Part shown: one piece after another, positions 59,401-64,000 of the stretch
Layout: every line of letters starts with the position of its first letter
How positions within the stretch are numbered: position 1 is the stretch's first letter
Origin: Vibrio maritimus
Lineage (GTDB): Bacteria > Pseudomonadota > Gammaproteobacteria > Enterobacterales > Vibrionaceae
DNA: 64,000 bases
Reading direction: 5' to 3'
Assembly (NCBI RefSeq): GCF_021441885.1
Contig: NZ_CP090438.1
Coordinates: 3,348,001-3,412,000 of the forward strand
Position numbers and translations under genes: made by a program
The notes under the pieces: generated by a model
Seen by the model: only the letters and a program-made list of their open reading frames with translations
Told to the model about the DNA's origin: nothing
Databases searched by the model: none

Positions 59401-59619
59401 ATCTGTTTATAGGTTTATTTTATTAAAAGATAAAGTTATACAGAAGCAACAAAAAATACCCGTAACACACTGTAAATAAACAAATAAATATTAGATCCAC
59501 GCTCTTTTGCTTGATCCTTGCCGGATCATACAATGTGGAAAACCTAATTTTGCGATTGAACTGAGCTTTAGGATTATATTCTAGTCAGAGTGACCATTTA
59601 ATCCTCAAACTGTAGATAG

Positions 59620-59812
59620 AAAAAAAGCGACACCTAAGGTGTCGCCTAGCAATAATAGGAGGAGGTTATCTCGATTATCGAGTACAGCTAACCAACCAAA
59701 AAGCTATAAATACACTGGAAGCAATGTGAGCAATGTCGTGTCAAAAAGAATTGAGTTTCGCAAGTGGTCGACACCCAGTGGGTACCGATTGCTTAACCTT
59801 TTTCCTTAGGAC
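59620..59812 (-). ncRNA. ryhB: RyhB iron-responsive small RNA
   Basis: About 193 nt, the long Vibrio type. The core CGACATTGCTCACATTGCTT (near 59718-59737) is identical to E. coli RyhB. It ends in a terminator (GCGACACC / GGTGTCGC plus T-run, 59620-59645). RyhB lowers expression of iron-using proteins when iron is scarce. Its location between polA and hemB fits, from memory, the V. cholerae ryhB locus. Confidence 0.96.
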
Positions 59813-59817
59813 GAGTT

Positions 59818-59847
59818 AATAGTAATCATTCTCATTTATTGCGTCAA
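59818..59847 (-). promoter_or_regulatory. Promoter and Fur box of ryhB
   Basis: TTGACG (59842-59847), 17-bp spacer, TACTAT (59819-59824). A Fur box AATGAGAATGATTACTATT (59818-59836) covers the spacer and -10. Confidence 0.88.
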
Positions 59848-59853
59848 CCACTA

Positions 59854-59872
59854 ATTGAGAATTTTTCTCATT
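59854..59872 (-). promoter_or_regulatory. Second Fur-like palindrome upstream of ryhB
   Basis: AAATGAGAAAAATTCTCAAT contains the perfect inverted repeat TGAGAA / TTCTCA, just upstream of the -35. Confidence 0.55.
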
Positions 59873-59940
59873 TATTTTAGAAGACAAATTTCGCGCACAA
59901 AAAAGCCGACGATACGTCGGCTCTCTCAGCGTTTATTTGA

Positions 59941-60963
59941 CTAGGCTTCATCGTCATCTTGCGACAACCACTCCGCCACGTCTTTCGCAAAGTAAGTCAA
60001 AATACCATCGGCGCCGGCTCGCTTGAAACAAAGCAGAGACTCAAGCACAGTTTCACGCTCTTTTAGCCAACCATTCTGAATAGCCGCTTTGTGCATCGCG
60101 TACTCACCTGATACTTGGTAAGCAAACGTCGGCACCTGCAACTCACTCTTAACACGGCGAACGATATCAAGGTAAGGCATACCCGGCTTCACCATAACCA
60201 TGTCGGCACCTTCATTGATGTCCATCGCCACTTCGTGTAGAGCTTCATCGCTGTTCGCAGGATCCATCTGGTAGTTCTTCTTGTTACCACCTTTTAGGTT
60301 CGATGCCGAACCGACTGCATCACGGAAAGGACCATAATAGTTTGACGCATACTTAGCGGAATACGCCATGATCTGAGTATGAACATGCCCGGCTGCTTCC
60401 AGAGCCTCACGGATACGGCCAATACGACCATCCATCATATCTGATGGCGCCACAACGTCTGCACCAGCCTCTGCATGGGACAAGGCTTGCTTGATCAAGA
60501 CTTCGGTTGTCTCGTCATTTTGTACGTAACCATCTTCATCAATGATGCCATCTTGTCCGTGTGTCGTGAATGGGTCCAACGCCACATCGGTGATCACACC
60601 CATTTGCGGAACATTTTCCTTCAAAGAGCGTACCGCTCGTTGAACGAGACCTTCTGGGTTATAGGCCTCTGCTGCACAGATGCTTTTCGCATCCTGATTC
60701 ACCACTGGGAACAGCGCAATCGCAGGCACGCCCAGTTTTGCTAGATACTCGGCTTCCTCTAGCATCAAATCAATAGAAAGACGTTCAATACCAGGCATAG
60801 ACTCCACCGTTTCACGACGGTTTTTACCCATGAGAATGAACATTGGATAGATCAAATCATCCACAGATACCTTGTTCTCTGCCATCAAACGTCGGCTGAA
60901 ATCATGTTTGCGCATACGGCGCATACGGCGCGCTGGGAATTGACCTTGAATCGATACAGACAC
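59941..60963 (-). CDS. hemB: Delta-aminolevulinic acid dehydratase (porphobilinogen synthase)
   Basis: Second committed step of tetrapyrrole synthesis. I chose the GTG at 60961-60963 (340 aa, MSVSIQGQF) with AAGGAG 6 bases upstream. Active-site lysines are Lys204 (YSAKYAS) and Lys259 (MVKPGMPY). The metal region is DVALDPFTTHGQDG (126-139), the Asp-type without the zinc cysteines found in E. coli HemB, so the enzyme should be of the magnesium-dependent kind. Confidence 0.95.
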   Translation of the reverse strand: MSVSIQGQFPARRMRRMRKHDFSRRLMAENKVSVDDLIYPMFILMGKNRRETVESMPGIERLSIDLMLEEAEYLAKLGVPAIALFPVVNQDAKSICAAEAYNPEGLVQRAVRSLKENVPQMGVITDVALDPFTTHGQDGIIDEDGYVQNDETTEVLIKQALSHAEAGADVVAPSDMMDGRIGRIREALEAAGHVHTQIMAYSAKYASNYYGPFRDAVGSASNLKGGNKKNYQMDPANSDEALHEVAMDINEGADMVMVKPGMPYLDIVRRVKSELQVPTFAYQVSGEYAMHKAAIQNGWLKERETVLESLLCFKRAGADGILTYFAKDVAEWLSQDDDEA

Positions 60964-61095
60964 CTTTCTCTCCTTGTCTGGAAAAATGCGAAAATCAAGC
61001 ATATCACTCTGGCTTGTTCATGCTAGTAGTAAAATTGGAAAATGCTAAACCACAAACGATATACTTAGCGTATTACTCACCGAATGTAGCTTGTC

Positions 61096-61857
61096 ATGAT
61101 AGATACACACGCCCATATTTACGCCACTGAATTCGACCAAGATCGCGACGATGTGGTCAAGCGAGCAATAGCGGTTGGCATCGAGCACATATTGCTGCCA
61201 AACATCGATCTTGAATCAATAGGGCCAATGCTGGCAACAGAAGCGGCTTACCCAGAGATCTGCCGCTCAATGATGGGATTGCACCCGTGCTATGTCGATG
61301 CCAACGTCGATGCGACACTCAACACCATTCACTCTTGGTTCGATAAGCATAACTTTATCGCAGTGGGTGAGATTGGTATCGACTTGTACTGGGATAAAAC
61401 CTATCGCAAAGAGCAAGAACGCGCGTTTGTCACCCAGCTTAATTGGGCGAAAGAGATGGACTTACCTGTCGTGATCCATACCCGTGACTCCATTGAAGAA
61501 ACGCTCGCCTTACTTAAGACTGAACAAAATGGCGACCTACGCGGTGTCTTCCACTGTTTTGGTGGCAGTATCGAAGAGGCTAGAGCTATCAATGAGTTAG
61601 GTTTTCACCTTGGGCTTGGCGGCGTGTCGACCTTTAAGAACTCAGGCATGGACAAGGTGATTCCAGAGCTCGATATGACCAAGGTTATCCTTGAAACCGA
61701 TTGCCCTTATCTCGCTCCAGTGCCTAATCGCGGAAAACGCAACGAGCCTGCTTACACTGAGTTAGTGCTAAACCGTATTGCTGACGTACGAGGCATCAGT
61801 ACTAAAGAAGTGGCAGAGATAACAACAAACAATGCAAAATCACTGTTTTTATTGTGA
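61096..61857 (+). CDS. tatD: TatD family metal-dependent hydrolase/DNase
   Basis: The 253-aa TIM-barrel protein has metal ligands His5 and His7 (THAH), Glu92 (VGEIGID), His128 (VIHTRD), His153 (FHCFGG) and Asp202 (ETDCPYL). TatD proteins are 3'-5' DNases acting in DNA repair. Here it is separated from tatABC and on the opposite strand. Confidence 0.9.
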   Translation: MIDTHAHIYATEFDQDRDDVVKRAIAVGIEHILLPNIDLESIGPMLATEAAYPEICRSMMGLHPCYVDANVDATLNTIHSWFDKHNFIAVGEIGIDLYWDKTYRKEQERAFVTQLNWAKEMDLPVVIHTRDSIEETLALLKTEQNGDLRGVFHCFGGSIEEARAINELGFHLGLGGVSTFKNSGMDKVIPELDMTKVILETDCPYLAPVPNRGKRNEPAYTELVLNRIADVRGISTKEVAEITTNNAKSLFLL

Positions 61858-62012
61858 TTTTGCAGGTTTCGTTACCCATTATGTGAGTTAGATCTGATTT
61901 ACTAGTCGCTTACCGGCCACCAGTTAACGTAGAATATGCACCAGATTTATATGCCACTAGTAGTAAATGATATGTGGCACGGTTCACGCATTTTCTATCA
62001 AGGAGGTCCGGT

Positions 62013-62129
62013 ATGTGCCAGCACGGAAATATGCTGCAACGCCAACATCGCACATTTTGGCAAAAGCTCATGGGTATTAAAGAAATCTATGTCTGCTCAG
62101 AATGCGGATACGTCCTCAAGATTCGATAA
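62013..62129 (+). CDS. 38-aa putative zinc-binding microprotein
   Basis: A short frame, ATG at 62013-62015 to TAA at 62127-62129. The ribosome binding site is AAGGAGGT, 5 bases upstream and unusually strong. The protein begins MCQHGN, has a basic middle (QRQHRTFWQKL) and ends in a zinc-knuckle-like VCSECGYVLKIR (Cys28, Cys31); Cys2 and His4 could complete a metal site. A bidirectional terminator follows at 62155-62182. Function unknown. The longer frame 61936-62145 in another phase lacks a ribosome site and is not used. Confidence 0.65.
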   Translation: MCQHGNMLQRQHRTFWQKLMGIKEIYVCSECGYVLKIR

Positions 62130-62154
62130 CCTCCTATCTCTCTAGCACACATAC

Positions 62155-62182
62155 AAAAATAGCGGCCTAAGCCGCTATTTTT
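62155..62182. terminator. Bidirectional terminator between the microprotein gene and tatC
   Basis: Stem AAAAATAGCGGC / GCCGCTATTTTT with loop CTAA. Confidence 0.9.
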
Positions 62183-62203
62183 TATCTCATCAAATTGATG
62201 ACA

Positions 62204-62950
62204 CTACTCTTCTTCCTCGTCGACTTCTTCTTTTCGTGTGTAGAAACGCGCAAAGAACAAGCCCACCTCAAACAGCAAGCACATCGGAATCGCTAGCAAC
62301 GTCTGAGAAATAAGATCAGGAGGGGTCAATAGCATACCCACAACAAACGCCCCCACGACAATGTAAGGACGCTTTTGCTTCAGGCTATCGACATCTGTCG
62401 CACCTGTCCAGCACAGCAGGATAATGGCTACAGGTACCTCAAAGGCAATACCAAACGCTAAAAACAGCGCTAAAACAAAGTCTAGGTAACTGGATATATC
62501 CGTTGCAAACTCAACTCCGCCTAACGATATTGCCGTGAAAAAGCCAAACACGAGTGGGAATACCACAAAGTACGCAAAGGCAACACCGCAATAAAAAAGC
62601 AACGAGCTCGAGAACATCAGCGGCATGACCAACCTTTTCTCGTGCTTGTATAAGCCTGGCGCAACAAATGCCCACACCTGATACAAAATAAACGGTACCG
62701 CAATGAAGACTGAGGCGATCAACGTCAGTTTAAGAGGGGTAAAGAAAGGCGATGCTACGTCGGTTGCGATCATTGTCGCTCCCTCTGGTAGCCTCTCTAC
62801 TAGCGGCTTGGAAACAAAATCATAAATATCGCCAGAGAAGTACACCAGAGCCAAAAATACCACTAACACCGCAACAATAGCGCGCAGGAGTCGGTTTCTT
62901 AGCTCTAGCAGATGACTAATCAAAGGCTGTGTCTGTTCGACGGACGGCAT
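62204..62950 (-). CDS. tatC: TatC, twin-arginine translocase receptor subunit
   Basis: The 248-aa protein has six membrane segments and the family motif LISHLLELRNRLLRA at the N-terminus, the site of signal-peptide recognition. The acidic C-terminal tail (KEEVDEEEE) is cytoplasmic. It is the last gene of tatABC. Confidence 0.96.
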   Translation of the reverse strand: MPSVEQTQPLISHLLELRNRLLRAIVAVLVVFLALVYFSGDIYDFVSKPLVERLPEGATMIATDVASPFFTPLKLTLIASVFIAVPFILYQVWAFVAPGLYKHEKRLVMPLMFSSSLLFYCGVAFAYFVVFPLVFGFFTAISLGGVEFATDISSYLDFVLALFLAFGIAFEVPVAIILLCWTGATDVDSLKQKRPYIVVGAFVVGMLLTPPDLISQTLLAIPMCLLFEVGLFFARFYTRKEEVDEEEE

Positions 62951-63009
62951 GAAAACCTCGAATAAAATAAGTGACCACCAGCGCGATCACTTTCGATATA
63001 CAAATAGAC

Positions 63010-63030
63010 AAGGGCTGATAATCAGCCCTT
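63010..63030 (-). other. Hairpin overlapping the tatB stop codon
   Basis: AAGGGCTGA / TCAGCCCTT perfect stem with a 3-base loop, including the tatB TGA. No T-run follows, so it is not a normal terminator; it may stabilise the tatAB message or lower tatC expression. Confidence 0.5.
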
Positions 63031-63426
63031 ATTCAGATCTTTCTCTGGAGACTCACTCTCAGCAGGTTTTATCGTCTCTGAGCTCTCTGTCACTTGAGGA
63101 CTCGGCTCAGAGTCTGTTGCCTTCGACTTATCGGTCGCGTAAGGACGCGTCACGTCTTGTGCAGCCTGCTTCAATTCTTCTACCGAACTTTTAAGCTCAG
63201 GCGAAAGGTCTTCCATGCCCATTTTCTCAGCTTTTCGCAGATTCTCTTGAAGCTCTTGGACTTTAAGTTCATGCGAAAGCTCATCTTTGACATTATTTGC
63301 CATCGCTTTCGCAGAGCTGATAAAACGAGAAACACTTCGGATAGCAGTCGGCAAGCGCTCTGGTCCCAGAACCACTAAACCAACCACAGAGATGAGTACC
63401 AGTTCCCAAAAACCGATATCAAACAC
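63022..63426 (-). CDS. tatB: TatB, twin-arginine translocase subunit
   Basis: The 134-aa protein has an N-terminal membrane segment with the typical FDIGFWEL start and the Gly-Pro hinge (LGPERLP), an amphipathic helix and a long charged, Ser/Glu-rich tail. It is 3 bp from tatA. Confidence 0.95.
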   Translation of the reverse strand: MFDIGFWELVLISVVGLVVLGPERLPTAIRSVSRFISSAKAMANNVKDELSHELKVQELQENLRKAEKMGMEDLSPELKSSVEELKQAAQDVTRPYATDKSKATDSEPSPQVTESSETIKPAESESPEKDLNKG

Positions 63427-63429
63427 GAA

Positions 63430-63678
63430 TTATGCCTGCTCTTTATCTTTCTTTGTTTCAGTAGAAGCGTCTGTCTTTTGTTGCTCAATGTTCTTAGGTT
63501 CAAAATCTGCATCTTTTTTGTCAGATTTTGCCGTCGGCTCATCTTCGCTCATTGCTTTCTTAAAGCCCTTGACTGCCCCACCTAGGTCGCCGCCAATGCC
63601 ACGCAGTTTTTTCGTTCCAAACAGCAGAATAACGATTACTGCAATGATAAGAAGTTGCCAAATACTAATACCGCCCAT
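63430..63678 (-). CDS. tatA: TatA, pore-forming twin-arginine translocase subunit
   Basis: The 82-aa protein has an N-terminal membrane helix, the FGTKKLRGIGGDLG hinge and amphipathic region, and a charged tail. It is first in the tatABC operon, downstream of ubiB. Confidence 0.96.
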   Translation of the reverse strand: MGGISIWQLLIIAVIVILLFGTKKLRGIGGDLGGAVKGFKKAMSEDEPTAKSDKKDADFEPKNIEQQKTDASTETKKDKEQA

Positions 63679-63733
63679 TCTTTCTACCTCGGGTCTTGAT
63701 TAACAAATTTATGATTTAATGCGAGTTTATCGC

Positions 63734-64000
63734 TTAACGTCTGTAAGTACGCCAACTTAACAGCCAAAATGTGATACCACCAACGCCTGATGTAACAGAC
63801 AACTGGTGATAAGGACTATCCAGCAGTATGGCGGAGCATACGATTAAAGTTGCGCCAACGCCAAACAAAAATTTACCTGTACCATGTTGCCGTTTTGTTT
63901 CACGGTATCCTTGATACAAACTATCCATGCGCTGATTCATAGCCTTACCTTGTTTGAGGCTATCGTACAGCAACTCTGGAAGCTCAGGCAATTTTTCTGC
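63734..64000 (-). CDS. ubiB: UbiB, ubiquinone biosynthesis accessory kinase-like protein (C-terminal part)
   Basis: The gene runs off the right edge; only the last 88 residues are visible. They show the LPELPELLYDSL segment followed by two membrane helices, as at the C-terminus of UbiB. ubiB-tatABC order is as in E. coli. The methionine near 63991 is internal. Confidence 0.93.
   Translation of the reverse strand, partial: AEKLPELPELLYDSLKQGKAMNQRMDSLYQGYRETKRQHGTGKFLFGVGATLIVCSAILLDSPYHQLSVTSGVGGITFWLLSWRTYRR

Noticed and set aside
61936..62145. 69-aa frame overlapping the microprotein gene
   Set aside because: No ribosome site; the strong AAGGAGGT belongs to the ATG at 62013 in another frame.

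Overview
The window is chromosomal DNA of a gammaproteobacterium of the family Vibrionaceae, most likely the genus Vibrio. This is inferred from a complete Eps/Gsp type II secretion operon ending in gspN, a Vibrio-type long RyhB RNA, a BtuB cobalamin-riboswitch gene, and gene orders shared with E. coli and Vibrio (tex-bioH-comF-nfuA-nudE-cysQ; hslR-hslO-pckA; yihY-dtd-yiiD; sthA/fabR-yijD/trmA/btuB-murI-rrn; engB-spf-polA). I cannot assign a species from the sequence alone.

Layout. 1-5250: 3' end of tex, a small charged hypothetical gene, bioH, then divergent comF, nfuA, nudE and cysQ. 5330-16716: twelve-gene type II secretion operon gspC-gspN on the minus strand, tightly packed and partly overlapping. 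16979-22240: hslR-hslO (stress proteins), pckA and an AsmA-like gene. 22276-25168: yiiD-like acyltransferase, dtd, yihY and a P-loop ATPase gene, all minus strand.

25284-42817: three complete rRNA operons in tandem on the minus strand. Reading in the direction of transcription they are 16S-tRNA-Glu-23S-5S, then 16S-tRNA-Glu-tRNA-Lys-tRNA-Val-23S-5S, then 16S-tRNA-Ile-tRNA-Ala-23S-5S-tRNA-Thr-5S. The last is followed by two nearly identical 135-bp modules that each carry a degenerate 5S 3' end and a terminator hairpin. Only the first operon has a recognisable P1/P2 promoter pair; the other two have only a P2-like promoter placed just after the preceding 5S gene.

43008-53570: a membrane-anchored RRM protein gene converging on murI, a PP-loop ATPase gene, btuB with its cobalamin riboswitch, trmA, yijD-fabR, sthA, a DinF-like MATE transporter and a methyltransferase gene behind a Fur-box-like site. 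53668-60963: a region rich in regulatory RNAs, all on the minus strand. It has a CsrB/CsrC-family RNA, Spot 42 (spf), RyhB with Fur sites in its promoter, and one more unexplained terminated transcription unit. These are interleaved with cytochrome c4, engB, polA and hemB. 61096-64000: tatD, a 38-residue Cys-containing microprotein gene with a strong ribosome binding site, the tatA-tatB-tatC operon and the 3' end of ubiB.

Most protein genes are ordinary housekeeping or envelope genes. The less ordinary items are the 5S-like tandem modules, the tandem rrn arrangement with helix-level rRNA sequence differences, the concentration of regulatory RNAs around polA, the short transcription unit with an in-frame TAG codon, the microprotein, and the membrane-anchored RRM protein beside the rRNA array. 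No CRISPR array, insertion sequence, prophage or integron is visible.
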